A DNA stretch of 64,000 nucleotides, taken from positions 124,001-188,000 of the forward strand of contig NZ_KZ845665.1 in the NCBI RefSeq assembly GCF_003313465.1, read 5' to 3'. The notes under the pieces were generated by a model, which was given only the letters and a program-made list of their open reading frames with translations, had not been told where the DNA came from and made no database searches. This stretch comes from Thermoflavimicrobium daqui (lineage in GTDB: Bacteria > Bacillota > Bacilli > Thermoactinomycetales > Thermoactinomycetaceae). This document shows positions 41,362 to 49,414 of the stretch, piece by piece; within the stretch, counting starts at the first letter, position 1, and each line of letters begins with the position of its first letter. The translations under genes were made by a program, and so were the position numbers.

Positions 41362-41472
41362 GTAATAATGGAATACACCTCTTATAGAGGATTGAAACCA
41401 TGAGCAGCGACGACACGCCATACATAGCTAATTCAGTAATAATGAATTACACCTCTTCATGAGGATTGAAAT
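41362..41472. CRISPR. orphan mini-CRISPR: two 37-bp repeats, one 37-bp spacer
   Basis: Repeat 1 at 41362-41398 and repeat 2 at 41436-41472 match at 31 of 37 positions. Both start GTAATAATG, contain an ACACCTCTT...GAGG stem, and end GATTGAAAC/T, the typical 3' end of type I-B/III repeats. The spacer is 41399-41435. Two of the differences fall in the stem loop. No cas genes exist in the window. It lies 180 bp from the right end of the element. Confidence 0.7.
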
Positions 41473-41537
41473 GTAAACCCGCCTACTCCTGAAGCACCAT
41501 CTAATACAGCGGAAAATAAAGCCTATTTCTTCTTTCA

Positions 41538-41568
41538 AAAAAAGCTGCCAACAAATGGCAGCTTTTTT
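41538..41568. terminator. bidirectional terminator near the right end of the element
   Basis: AAAAAAGCTGCCA pairs with TGGCAGCTTTTTT with a 5-base loop; T-runs on both strands. Confidence 0.82.
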
Positions 41569-41630
41569 AATCCGAACTTGTTCCATTAAAAAACAGCCTA
41601 AGCCACGGTTTTTATTAGGCTTAAGCATAT

Positions 41631-41655
41631 GTATCCATAAAGCGATGGTTAATTT
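41631..41655 (-). other. right recombination junction of the cotJC element
   Basis: Minus strand: GGTATAT of cotJC, central AA (41654-41655), then ATTAACCATCGCTTTATGG of the element, the inverted copy of the left arm. Confidence 0.8.
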
Positions 41656-41883
41656 ATATACCATAGTGGCTATCATCTCGAGATGGGCTAGTTCTTCCGT
41701 ACCAATATCCGTTAAAAGTCCTTTTACTTTATCGGGAATGGTGTAACGTTGGTTCAAATAACGAAGAGCTGCGGCGAGTTCTCCATCCGCTCCTCCGTAT
41801 TGCTCGATGAGGTATTTAGCAAGTCGTGGATTACATTTACCTACTCGAACAGGGTATTGTAGTTTTTTTTCATAAATCCACAC
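41655..41883 (-). CDS. cotJC: cotJC, N-terminal part (residues 1-76/77)
   Basis: The minus-strand frame reads MWIYEKKLQYPVRVGKCNPR ... GGADGELAAALRYLNQRYTI ... EELAHLEMIATMVYK, practically the start of Bacillus CotJC with its metal-ligand Glu and EELAH motif. After Lys77-Leu-Thr the frame runs into element sequence and ends at 41428, giving a 151-residue chimera without the second half of the metal site. Start GTG with AAAGGAG 13 bases upstream. It follows cotJB by 21 bases in the cotJABC operon. Joined to 25881-26222 it gives 189 residues, the B. subtilis CotJC length. Confidence 0.93.
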
Positions 41884-41904
41884 GAGGGTTCATCCACTCC
41901 TTTT

Positions 41905-42168
41905 TTAAATTTGCCAAGGCCAAGGTGGTTCATTCCAACCATTTGGATATTGATTAAAACTATGTCCAAAGTTATTAAGAGGACCAAATTCACATTCATA
42001 TTGAAAGCGCAATTTTTGTCGCTCTTGAGCAAGCTGATTGTATTGTTTTAGTGCATTCGAGTCCCTTGGATGGGTGTCCAAATATAAGTTTAGCTCTACC
42101 AAAACAAAATCGACTTCTTGTAGTTTACGCAACATTTCGAATTGGATTTTGGCCCTCTTCTTATCCAT
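41905..42168 (-). CDS. cotJB: spore coat protein CotJB
   Basis: An 87-residue protein with the CotJB block LRKLQEVDFVLVELNLYLDT, HPRDSNALKQYNQL and the Trp/Pro-rich end WNEPPWPWQ. It is a small component of the cotJ coat operon, transcribed by sigma-E in Bacillus. ATG 42168 is chosen because AAGGTGA is just upstream; it overlaps the cotJA stop by 8 bases. Confidence 0.9.
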   Translation of the reverse strand: MDKKRAKIQFEMLRKLQEVDFVLVELNLYLDTHPRDSNALKQYNQLAQERQKLRFQYECEFGPLNNFGHSFNQYPNGWNEPPWPWQI

Positions 42169-42400
42169 GTTTTTCACCTTTACCTTCGTACGGACTATAA
42201 AGAATTGGCCATAATGTCCCACGATAAAGTGCTTCAGAAGGTGGAAATTGAGGAAGATTTTTGGGTTGGAATCCTAAAAATTCACTGGGTGGAACCACAT
42301 AAGTTTTTTGATAAATCGGAGGGCAGGGATCAAATGGGCTAATATAGGGATACCAAACTCTTTCTTGGTTTTCGAAAGGATTGGGACAATCTTTAGTCAA
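42161..42400 (-). CDS. cotJA: spore coat protein CotJA
   Basis: A 79-residue proline- and aromatic-rich coat protein: YISPFDPCPPIYQKTYVVPP, FLGFQPKNLPQF and EALYRGTLWPILYSPYE match CotJA. TTG at 42400 is preferred as it lies 8 bases after GGAAGGAG; the GTG at 42409 is too close to it. First gene of the cotJABC operon with a sigma-E-like promoter upstream. Confidence 0.88.
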   Translation of the reverse strand: MTKDCPNPFENQERVWYPYISPFDPCPPIYQKTYVVPPSEFLGFQPKNLPQFPPSEALYRGTLWPILYSPYEGKGEKHG

Positions 42401-42437
42401 CGGACACACTCCTTCCCTAAATGTACTTTCAGTATTT

Positions 42438-42467
42438 TATATATGTAGAAGGACCTTTGTCTTATGA
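42438..42467 (-). promoter_or_regulatory. candidate sigma-E promoter of cotJABC
   Basis: On the minus strand TCATAAG (-35) and CATATATA (-10) with 15-base spacing, close to the sigma-E consensus; about 40 bases before cotJA. The B. subtilis cotJ operon is sigma-E controlled. Confidence 0.5.
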
Positions 42468-42560
42468 GGAATTTGTGGGAGAGTAACCATAATTTCACAC
42501 ACATTTTAAATCTGATATGAGCACATGATAAGAACACCAAAGCAAGGAGGTGAATAACAG

Positions 42561-42776
42561 ATGCCACAACAACAACAAAACCGTGAGCGTAACACGAATC
42601 AGTTGCTTGTTCCTGGTGCAGCTCAAGCTCTTGATCAATTAAAATTTGAGATTGCACAAGAATTTGGTGTAACGTTAGGCCCAGACACCACTTCTCGTGC
42701 AAACGGTTCAGTTGGAGGAGAAATTACCAAGCGTTTGGTAGCTTTAGCTGAACAGCAATTAGGTGGACAATTTTAA
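42561..42776 (+). CDS. alpha/beta-type small acid-soluble spore protein
   Basis: A 71-residue DNA-binding [24 protein letters not shown] with the GPR protease cleavage site EIAQEFGV, then [20 protein letters not shown]. It coats and protects spore DNA. SD AAGGAGGTG precedes ATG. A CATGATA hexamer (42524-42530) resembles a sigma-G -10, but no good -35 partner is seen. Divergent from cotJABC and ended by a terminator. Confidence 0.93.
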   Translation: MPQQQQNRERNTNQLLVPGAAQALDQLKFEIAQEFGVTLGPDTTSRANGSVGGEITKRLVALAEQQLGGQF

Positions 42777-43203
42777 TAAACAATCGAAGTAAGCAGTGGC
42801 TTTATAGCTACTGCTTACTTTTATTTTGCCGTAGAGATATCCTCTTAATTGCCATTGGACATTTTCCGTATTATCTATCAGTCCTTGAAGCTTGTTATAA
42901 TAGCTATGCCCTAGGGGACAAAGTCAATTCTACACAAAAAACAATACTCTAGCTCTTGACAAAATAATGGAACATACTTTTCCTAAAGAAATATTTAAAA
43001 TAAAAGCCTATTTGGTTATAAAATTTACAGAAATATTATACAAATTTTTTGTAGATATCATCTCAAATTACATCATTTTTATGTTAAAGATTAGCTATCA
43101 TTTTAAAAGGGATTTAGATATATAGAATGGAATATAATATTTAGTAAAAAGGTTAATTCTCTTTGGGAAGGAATATTTTTCTTAAAAAAAGAGGTGAATC
43201 AAT
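42777..43203. other. spacer with SASP terminator
   Basis: Besides the SASP terminator (42787-42828) the 430-bp spacer is AT-rich without recognised elements. A TTGACAAAATAATGGAACATAC block near 42957 could hold a promoter for the acyl-CoA synthetase. Confidence 0.4.
42787..42828 (+). terminator. terminator of the SASP gene
   Basis: 15-bp stem AAGTAAGCAGTGGCT / AGCTACTGCTTACTT with one mismatch, 4-base loop, TTTTATTTT tail. Confidence 0.85.
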
Positions 43204-44766
43204 TTGGTATATTATAATATGGCTCAAGATGTCGATCGTCATGCGAAAACAAACAAAGTAGCTATTCGTTGGCTTAATGAGAATGGGGAAAAGCGAATCA
43301 TTACTTACACTGATTTGAAGGAAAAGTCAGATAAAATGGCCAAAGGTCTGATTGAGGCTGGATTTCAACAAGGAGACCGTGTGTTTATTTTATTACCTCG
43401 TATTCCTGAAGCCTATATTTCGTATCTCGCTTGTCTAAAGGCGGGCTTAGTGATTGTGCCTGGTTCGGAATTGTTGCAGCCAAGTGATATAGCTTATCGT
43501 CTGAATCATGCACAAATCAAAGGAGTTATTGCTTATGAAGATATAGTAGATAGAGTGGATCAAGCAGCTCACGGTCTTTCGTTTGTAACACATCGATTTA
43601 TTCAGGGTAAAAAGAGAGAAAATTGGACTTTACTTGAAGACTTAAATGGAGCGGATGGTACACAACTTCCTCAAACAAAGAAAGATGATATCGCATTTAT
43701 TGCTTATACATCTGGAACAACGGGAGGACCTAAAGGTGCTATTCATCACCATAGTTGGGCAATTGGTCATCAGAAAGCGACGACAAAATATTGGCTTGAC
43801 ATTCAAGAAAATGATACAGTTTGGGCAACTGCAGGACCTGGTTGGGCGAAATGGGTTTGGTCACCATTTATTTCAACCTTAGGAGCTGGAGCTACTGCTT
43901 TTGTTTATCAAGGAACATTTGATCCTGAAAAATATCTTACCTTACTACAAGAAGAGAAAATTCAAGTGCTTTGCTGTACTCCGACAGAATACCGGATGAT
44001 GGCAAAGACTGAAAATTTACAACGGTTCGATTTATCTCATCTCCGAAGTGCTGTTAGTGCAGGTGAGCCTTTAAATCGTGAAGTATTAGATACTTTTAAA
44101 AAATATTTTCAGGTGACTGTACGAGATGGATATGGTCAAACAGAAAATACTTTATTAGTTGGAACAATGAAAGATATGGAGGTTCGGTCAGGATCAATGG
44201 GTAAGCCTATCCCAGAAAATCGAGTTGCTATTATCGATGATGAAGGGAATCCGTTAGGAGCCAATCTCATCGGACATATCGCAGTGCATCGTGATTCTCC
44301 TTGCTTGTTTAAAGGCTATTATAAAGATGAACAGAGAACCACTGCTGCTTTTATAGGTGATTGGTATATAACAGGAGATCGAGCTCAAAAAGATGAAGAA
44401 GGATACTTTTGGTTTGAAGGTCGTTCAGATGATATCATTATTAGCTCAGGCTATACCATTGGGCCATTTGAAGTTGAAGATGCTCTAGTGAAGCACCCAG
44501 CGGTAAAAGAAAGTGCTGTAGTAGCAAGTCCAGATGAAGTGCGAGGGTCCATTGTGAAAGCCTTTGTCGTATTAAAATCGTCCATCTCTCCTTCAGCTCA
44601 GCTTATCAAAGAATTACAAGATCATGTGAAGGCGATTACAGCGCCTTATAAGTATCCTCGAGAGATTGAGTTTGTCGATTCTCTTCCTAAAACAGCGAGT
44701 GGCAAAATTCGCCGCATTGAATTGAGACAATTAGAAATACAAAGGAAAAAACGGCACGATAATTAA
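43204..44766 (+). CDS. acyl-CoA synthetase, MbcS/medium-chain type
   Basis: The 520-residue ANL-superfamily enzyme activates a short or branched fatty acid to acyl-CoA via acyl-AMP. Motifs: FIAYTSGTTGGPKGAIHHH (P-loop), RDGYGQTENTLLVGT, YITGDRAQKDEEGYFWFEGR, DDIIISSGYTIGPFEVE and the C-terminal lysine in PKTASGKIRRIELR. Similar to Bacillus MbcS (YtcI), which activates 2-methylbutyrate and isobutyrate for branched-chain lipids. TTG start with AAAGAGGTGA upstream. Confidence 0.87.
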   Translation: MVYYNMAQDVDRHAKTNKVAIRWLNENGEKRIITYTDLKEKSDKMAKGLIEAGFQQGDRVFILLPRIPEAYISYLACLKAGLVIVPGSELLQPSDIAYRLNHAQIKGVIAYEDIVDRVDQAAHGLSFVTHRFIQGKKRENWTLLEDLNGADGTQLPQTKKDDIAFIAYTSGTTGGPKGAIHHHSWAIGHQKATTKYWLDIQENDTVWATAGPGWAKWVWSPFISTLGAGATAFVYQGTFDPEKYLTLLQEEKIQVLCCTPTEYRMMAKTENLQRFDLSHLRSAVSAGEPLNREVLDTFKKYFQVTVRDGYGQTENTLLVGTMKDMEVRSGSMGKPIPENRVAIIDDEGNPLGANLIGHIAVHRDSPCLFKGYYKDEQRTTAAFIGDWYITGDRAQKDEEGYFWFEGRSDDIIISSGYTIGPFEVEDALVKHPAVKESAVVASPDEVRGSIVKAFVVLKSSISPSAQLIKELQDHVKAITAPYKYPREIEFVDSLPKTASGKIRRIELRQLEIQRKKRHDN

Positions 44767-44906
44767 CTAAAGTATGTTGTTAAAGCTAGATCACTGCTTA
44801 ATCCAAATAGGAAAGTCAGATAGGATTGATAAGGGTATCCCTTGAATATTCTTAGCAGCTTCGTTTATAATTGATTCGACTTTCATCGGACGAAGGAGCT
44901 AAGACG

Positions 44907-45428
44907 ATGCGTGTATTCTCACATGGTAGTAATGTTAATTTTAACGAGTCAACGCGGGAAATGTTTGCAAAAGATTTAAATGAGATTATTCGAGGCTATA
45001 TTGAAGGAAAAGAGTCTGTACTTTTTGGAACGATTGATTTAGACAAAGAAGCAATATATGTTTTTGGTCGGGCTCAGCAAATAGATGTGGACGAACAAAA
45101 AAATCGTTTTGCTGTAACATATACACAAATGGAGAAACCTTTGGCAGAGAAAATAGAGATGCCTTTTGAAAATCTTGAAATAAGTCACGAAGCTCTATTT
45201 GATATTATTGATGAAAAACAAGGTCAGGTACAATACCGAGTCATCTATGTATCCTTTTGGAATGAAGATGAGAAAGAAGAAATGACATACTTTTTTGCTG
45301 ATGAGTATCAAGTCTCCCATCCACTAGAGTGTGTGGCTAGTTTTTGGGAACAAGTCACAAATGTAGGTAGAGATGTTGATTTTACGATGACAGGATGTTC
45401 AGCCTTTGATCGAAAATCCCATTTATAG
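44907..45428 (+). CDS. hypothetical protein
   Basis: A 173-residue acidic soluble protein (MRVFSHGSNVNFNESTREMF ... MTGCSAFDRKSHL). I do not recognise a family. ATG at 44907 is chosen for the GAAGGAG SD 9 bases upstream; the farther ATG at 44871 lacks one. Mixed alpha/beta with a conserved-looking YVSFWNEDEKEEMTYFFADE segment. Monocistronic, ended by a perfect terminator. Confidence 0.6.
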   Translation: MRVFSHGSNVNFNESTREMFAKDLNEIIRGYIEGKESVLFGTIDLDKEAIYVFGRAQQIDVDEQKNRFAVTYTQMEKPLAEKIEMPFENLEISHEALFDIIDEKQGQVQYRVIYVSFWNEDEKEEMTYFFADEYQVSHPLECVASFWEQVTNVGRDVDFTMTGCSAFDRKSHL

Positions 45429-45458
45429 GCAGAAGCTATCAGGCTTCTGCCTTTTTTA
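45428..45458 (+). terminator. terminator
   Basis: GGCAGAAGC / GCTTCTGCC stem, 6-base loop, TTTTTT. Confidence 0.88.
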
Positions 45459-45652
45459 TTGGAGTTAGGTAAATAACGTGTGCGTAATCCTAAAAAGATT
45501 CATACATGTAAGGATAAAGAGATAAGGGATTGCCCTTACTCCGATTAAAAAACGGTTGTATTTTGTACCCCACATAAAGAAACGATGTCATTAAGAAATT
45601 ACTTAATTATTTTTATGATTGTTCTTCTGCTTAAAAATAAAGGAGACATGTT

Positions 45653-45739
45653 ATGGTGGAACCATCAAAAAGAGAGAACGAAGAATTCGAACAGGTGGTA
45701 AACCGGTGGAATATTCTTATAAAACATAACTGTAATTAA
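45653..45739 (+). CDS. possible 28-aa peptide
   Basis: ATG 45653 with AAAGGAG 7 bases upstream encodes MVEPSKRENEEFEQVVNRWN followed by ILIKHNCN. Highly charged helix, no signal. Supported only by the SD and its isolated position before the subtilase gene. Confidence 0.35.
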   Translation: MVEPSKRENEEFEQVVNRWNILIKHNCN

Positions 45740-45784
45740 GACTCATTTTTAATTTGTATTTGTGAAAAGATGGGAGGAAGCAGT

Positions 45785-46888
45785 GTGACTAATATGAGTA
45801 ATAATCTCCCGAGTTCTGAAAAGCGTAAGCCAATTCGTCGTATTTTTTGTTTAAAGCAAGGGATTCATTATAAAAGGTATTTAAAAGAAATGTGGGGATT
45901 AGGGATTCGGCCTATTAAAATTTTAAATCATCTCAAAATGGTTGTGGGTGAATATTTGCCAGATCGTTTTGCACAAAGTTTGGATAGTCACCCTGATGTT
46001 GAATATACAGAGCCAGATATTCGTGTAACGATAACCGAACCTTATATTGGAAGTATTACTTCACTTGAGCCCACCTTACCTTGGGGCGTAAAGCGAATTC
46101 AGGCAGCAAAAACTTGGAAAGTAACACAAGGACAAAAAGTTCGAATTGCTGTGATAGATACTGGAATTTATAATGAACATCCGGCTATTAAAGAGAATTA
46201 TCGAGGGGGTGTAAATATTCTTTCACCTTATTTCCCTCCTCATGATTATAATGGCCATGGAACACACGTAGCTGGAATTATTGCGGGAAGTGCAACTGAT
46301 CTTGGAGTGATTGGGGTTGCACCTCGAACACATATTTATGCTGTAAAAGCTTTTAATAGAAAAGGAAATGCTAATTTATCTGATTTGCTTACAGCAATAA
46401 ACTGGTGCATTGAAAATAAGATGCAAGTAGTCAACATGAGTTTTGGAATGGATAAAATGAGCGAAGTATTACGTTTAGCTATTCAAACCGCTCATCAAAA
46501 AGGATTAATCATGGTGGCTGCTGCTGGGAACCGAGGATTATCCACACAAATTGATTATCCTGCACGATACCCAGAAACAATTGCAGTGACATCGATTTCA
46601 AACAATGATCATATTTCAAGCTTTAGTAATCGCGGGAAAGGGATTGATGTAGCTGCTCCAGGAGAAAAAATTCCATCAGCATGGTTAAATAATACAGTAC
46701 GTGAAATGAGTGGGACTTCCATGGCTGTTCCTCATGTAGTGGGGACAGCAGCTTTATTGCTTTATTTACAGAAAAAACTAAACCCAGAGCAAGTTCGCTA
46801 TATCTTAATGCAAACAGCACATAAAAAAGATGAAGAGATTGGGATCATTGATGCTTATAAAGCTGTGAACCTATTGTCCAGAATTTGA
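45785..46888 (+). CDS. S8 family serine peptidase, probably cytoplasmic
   Basis: A 367-residue subtilase. N-terminal 95 residues form a basic prodomain-like region without a signal peptide; catalytic motifs are RIAVIDTGIYNEHPAI (Asp), DYNGHGTHVAGIIAG (His), MVAAAGNRG (Asn) and REMSGTSMAVPHVVGTAALL (Ser). GTG at 45785 is 7 bases after GGGAGG; the ATG at 45770 sits within it. It overlaps the convergent aprX gene by 18 bases at the 3' end. Resembles the 13251 gene in layout (about 370 aa), suggesting paralogy. Confidence 0.87.
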   Translation: MTNMSNNLPSSEKRKPIRRIFCLKQGIHYKRYLKEMWGLGIRPIKILNHLKMVVGEYLPDRFAQSLDSHPDVEYTEPDIRVTITEPYIGSITSLEPTLPWGVKRIQAAKTWKVTQGQKVRIAVIDTGIYNEHPAIKENYRGGVNILSPYFPPHDYNGHGTHVAGIIAGSATDLGVIGVAPRTHIYAVKAFNRKGNANLSDLLTAINWCIENKMQVVNMSFGMDKMSEVLRLAIQTAHQKGLIMVAAAGNRGLSTQIDYPARYPETIAVTSISNNDHISSFSNRGKGIDVAAPGEKIPSAWLNNTVREMSGTSMAVPHVVGTAALLLYLQKKLNPEQVRYILMQTAHKKDEEIGIIDAYKAVNLLSRI

Positions 46889-48151
46889 ATAAGCTTTTAT
46901 GGCATCAACTAGCCCTTTTCCTTGTGCTGTTTCAGATTCATTTTGAAGTGGAAATGTATTATTTAATAAGAGGTTTTTTATCTCATTAGGGGAGAGATTG
47001 GGATATTCGGATAATAGAAGAGCGGTGATTCCAGCGACAATAGGTGTAGCCATGGAGGTTCCGGATAATTTAAAGTAGTCTGATCCAACACGGTTTCTGA
47101 ACATAAAAAGGTCTAAATAGGATCCTTTACTACGTAAAGAGATAATATCAGTGCCAGGTGCTACTATATCGGGCTTGATCATACCATCAGGTGTAGGACC
47201 ACGACTCGAAAAAGAGGCTACGTGGTCATCTTCTCGTGATAATGTTCGCTTGCTATCGGTTGCACCAACAGTAATAATATCAGGAGTGATGCCTGGGCTA
47301 GCAATGGTTTTTTCATGAGGACCACTATTTCCTGCAGCCGCAACAACAACAATTCCTTTATCCCATGCTTTTTGGACGACCTGACATACTGGATCATCTT
47401 TGTAGGAATCTTTGGTTTCGCTCCCTAAAGAGAGAGAAATAACACGAATATTATATTGTTTTTGATGCTCTATACACCAGTCAATCCCAGCAATCACATT
47501 CGATAAGTTTCCTTCTCCAGATTTCCCAAGTACTTTAACACCTACTAAAGAAGCTTTGGGGGCAGGACCTTTATATTTTCCATTAGACTGATTTCCATCA
47601 CCGGCAGCGCAGCCTGCACAGTGAGTACCATGACCATTATCATCATAGGGATTGCTTTTTTGATTAATAATATCGTGGAAGGCGATTAAACGAGAGTTGA
47701 TATCAGGATGTGGGGCGATTCCGGTATCCACTATAGCGATGGTAACTCCATTTCCTTCATTTCCTTTACTCCAAATCTGAGGAGATTGTGTTGTTGGAGT
47801 AGCAACATCAAGACAAACTTTAACTTTACGATCTAGATATATTTTTTTGATATCTCTTATTGATAAGAGTTGCTGTAGGGATGCAATTGAGAGGGGTAAT
47901 GAAAAAGTATGAATACTCCTAATATATTTTTTTACTGGAAAGCCTTGTTGGGTTAATGGATTATGGATAGTAGTAAATTGGTTACTCCGCGATTCATCCC
48001 ATTGAATAAGAACAGAAACTTTCATTCTCTTTAATAGGCTTTGCATCAACACGAAAGGGATATATTTTAATTTGAGTAGGCGATCTAACAAATATGAATG
48101 AAGATTTTGATCAAGACGGGACTGATGTTCAATCATCCACTTTGTATCCAT
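46871..48151 (-). CDS. aprX: AprX-type intracellular serine protease
   Basis: The 426-residue subtilase matches Bacillus AprX (442 aa), an intracellular stationary-phase protease. Triad motifs: VTIAIVDTGIAPHPDI, YDDNGHGTHCAGCAAGDG, VVAAAGNSGPHE and LSGTSMATPIVAGITALLL. FSSRGPTPDGMIKPDIVAPG is intact. No signal peptide. Start ATG 48151 has AAAGGGGAAG upstream. The 3' end overlaps the convergent subtilase by 18 bases, so the two cannot both be terminated by a shared hairpin. Confidence 0.88.
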   Translation of the reverse strand: MDTKWMIEHQSRLDQNLHSYLLDRLLKLKYIPFVLMQSLLKRMKVSVLIQWDESRSNQFTTIHNPLTQQGFPVKKYIRSIHTFSLPLSIASLQQLLSIRDIKKIYLDRKVKVCLDVATPTTQSPQIWSKGNEGNGVTIAIVDTGIAPHPDINSRLIAFHDIINQKSNPYDDNGHGTHCAGCAAGDGNQSNGKYKGPAPKASLVGVKVLGKSGEGNLSNVIAGIDWCIEHQKQYNIRVISLSLGSETKDSYKDDPVCQVVQKAWDKGIVVVAAAGNSGPHEKTIASPGITPDIITVGATDSKRTLSREDDHVASFSSRGPTPDGMIKPDIVAPGTDIISLRSKGSYLDLFMFRNRVGSDYFKLSGTSMATPIVAGITALLLSEYPNLSPNEIKNLLLNNTFPLQNESETAQGKGLVDAIKAYSNSGQ

Positions 48152-48376
48152 GTTACTTCCCCTTTCCATCAATCTTTAAAACAAGGTATGTATGAAAGAA
48201 AGGGATGGATACGAATATTCGCCTTTGACATTAGAAAGATAAACATTTTGACTATGATAATTAAGAAAGAACTGACTGTTCTTATAAGGATTTTATGGTA
48301 AACTGAAGAGAAGTGGGAACCGGTATTCTATATGGACTTTTACTGTTTGAAGCGACTGAATTAACTGGGTGATGGT

Positions 48377-48994
48377 ATGAAACAATCTCATATTTTTCGT
48401 AGAGTTGCTATTTATTTTTTTAATGGTTTACTCATTATTCTTCCAATTGCGGGTACATTTTTTCTTGTAAACTATGTTTATCGCTGGTTAAATGAACTTG
48501 GATTAAAGTGGTTAATCAAAGCTAAGATCGTATGGGATTTCCCTGGAATTGGTATTATTATTATTACTTTATTTATTTTACTAGTAGGGATTATCGGTCG
48601 GCTTTGGATTTTTCGACAGTTATTAAGGCTATTTGAGATATTAATCAATCAAGTTCCTTTAATCAAAGGTTTATATAATACTTTAAAAGAAATTATTCAA
48701 TCATTTATTGGTGAAAAGAAATCATTTGATCAAGTTGTGTTAGTCACAGTCGGACCAACTAAACGCCTTGGCTTCTTAACTGTAAAAGAACCTATTTTCC
48801 ATACGGCAGATGGGAAAGAATATCTAGGTGTTTATTTTCCTCATAGTATGCAAGTATCTGGGGATCTACACTGGATTGAGAGAGAGTTTATTGAAGAAAT
48901 TGATTTATCAGTAGATGAGGCATTAAAAATTATATTATCAGCAGGAGTATCAGGAAAAAATAATAAAGCTCCCGCTCAAGGTGTAGAACCTTGA
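48377..48994 (+). CDS. DUF502 membrane protein
   Basis: A 205-residue protein with two N-terminal membrane helices (IYFFNGLLIILPIAGTFFLV and IGIIIITLFILLVGIIGRLW) and a soluble C-terminal domain (FDQVVLVTVGPTKRLGFLTV, YLGVYFPHSMQVSGDLHWIE). It matches the DUF502 family of unknown function. SD TGGGTGATGGT is weak. A hairpin overlapping its 3' end serves the convergent sspE gene. Confidence 0.8.
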   Translation: MKQSHIFRRVAIYFFNGLLIILPIAGTFFLVNYVYRWLNELGLKWLIKAKIVWDFPGIGIIIITLFILLVGIIGRLWIFRQLLRLFEILINQVPLIKGLYNTLKEIIQSFIGEKKSFDQVVLVTVGPTKRLGFLTVKEPIFHTADGKEYLGVYFPHSMQVSGDLHWIEREFIEEIDLSVDEALKIILSAGVSGKNNKAPAQGVEP

Positions 48995-49001
48995 TGGGAG
49001 C
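48968..49001 (-). terminator. terminator of sspE, overlapping DUF502 3' end
   Basis: GCTCCC and TCAAGG arms pair with CCTTGA and GGGAGC; the minus-strand tail TTTATTATTTTTT follows. Confidence 0.72.
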
Positions 49002-49035
49002 CTGACTCCATCTATATGGATGGAAGTGATACAAA

Positions 49036-49335
49036 TTATTGTTGGTTTTTGTTTTTATTAGCCATGGATTGCTGGTTTTTTGCACGTACATCTTGTGCAT
49101 TTGTTTCAGAAGCAAATTCAGTAGCGAGGTTTTGGTTAGCAGCTTGAGCACCTGTTGCTGCAGCAGTAGCTTGAGCACCCGCTGCTGCAGAAGTGGCTTG
49201 CGCACCTGCACCGGCTGCAAACTCACTTTCGTAGCTTTGGTATCCTCCTACGCTTTGCGCAGAACGTTGATTCTTGGCACGAACTTGTTGTGCATTTGTA
49301 CCAGCAGCTTGTTTTGCTCTGTTTTTAATATCCAT
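49036..49335 (-). CDS. sspE: gamma-type small acid-soluble spore protein
   Basis: A 99-residue Ala/Gln-rich protein with two related halves: TNAQQVRAKNQRSAQ and TNAQDVRAKNQQSM, each linked to a GPR-like cleavage motif (ESEFAAG, ATEFASE), with repeats of GAQAT in between. Gamma-SASP is an amino-acid reserve in spores and does not bind DNA. ATG 49335 is chosen for AGGAGGTGAT upstream. Divergent from psd. Confidence 0.9.
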   Translation of the reverse strand: MDIKNRAKQAAGTNAQQVRAKNQRSAQSVGGYQSYESEFAAGAGAQATSAAAGAQATAAATGAQAANQNLATEFASETNAQDVRAKNQQSMANKNKNQQ

Positions 49336-49414
49336 TTGAGTATCACCTCCTGTTGTTAGAGTGCCCGAGATTAGAAAAAACATTTCAGCTATATTTTTCC
49401 TGTTGGAGGTAGTT

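Larger units (their letters stand above)
26222..41655. mobile_element. 15.4-kb cotJC-intervening element (skin-like)
   Basis: The element splits cotJC in frame. Its ends are a 23-bp imperfect inverted repeat (ATTAACCAT at the left inner end, ATGGTTAAT at the right) around a central AA, so the excised circle would carry the palindrome ATGGTTAATAAATTAACCAT. Distance between crossover points is 15,433 bp. A large serine recombinase gene lies 40 bp from the left end, transcribed in the same direction as cotJC. The cargo includes DarTG, a lasso peptide cluster, an RRNPP regulator, an N-acetyltransferase, small zinc-ribbon genes and a mini-CRISPR. No phage structural genes are present. The architecture is that of sigK/skin and spsM/SP-beta elements, which are excised in the mother cell during sporulation. 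Confidence 0.88.

Noticed and set aside
26222-41655. Ordinary prophage or ICE interpretation of the element
   Set aside because: No capsid, terminase, portal, lysis, relaxase or type IV secretion genes are seen, only a recombinase, a decayed replication fragment and cargo genes.
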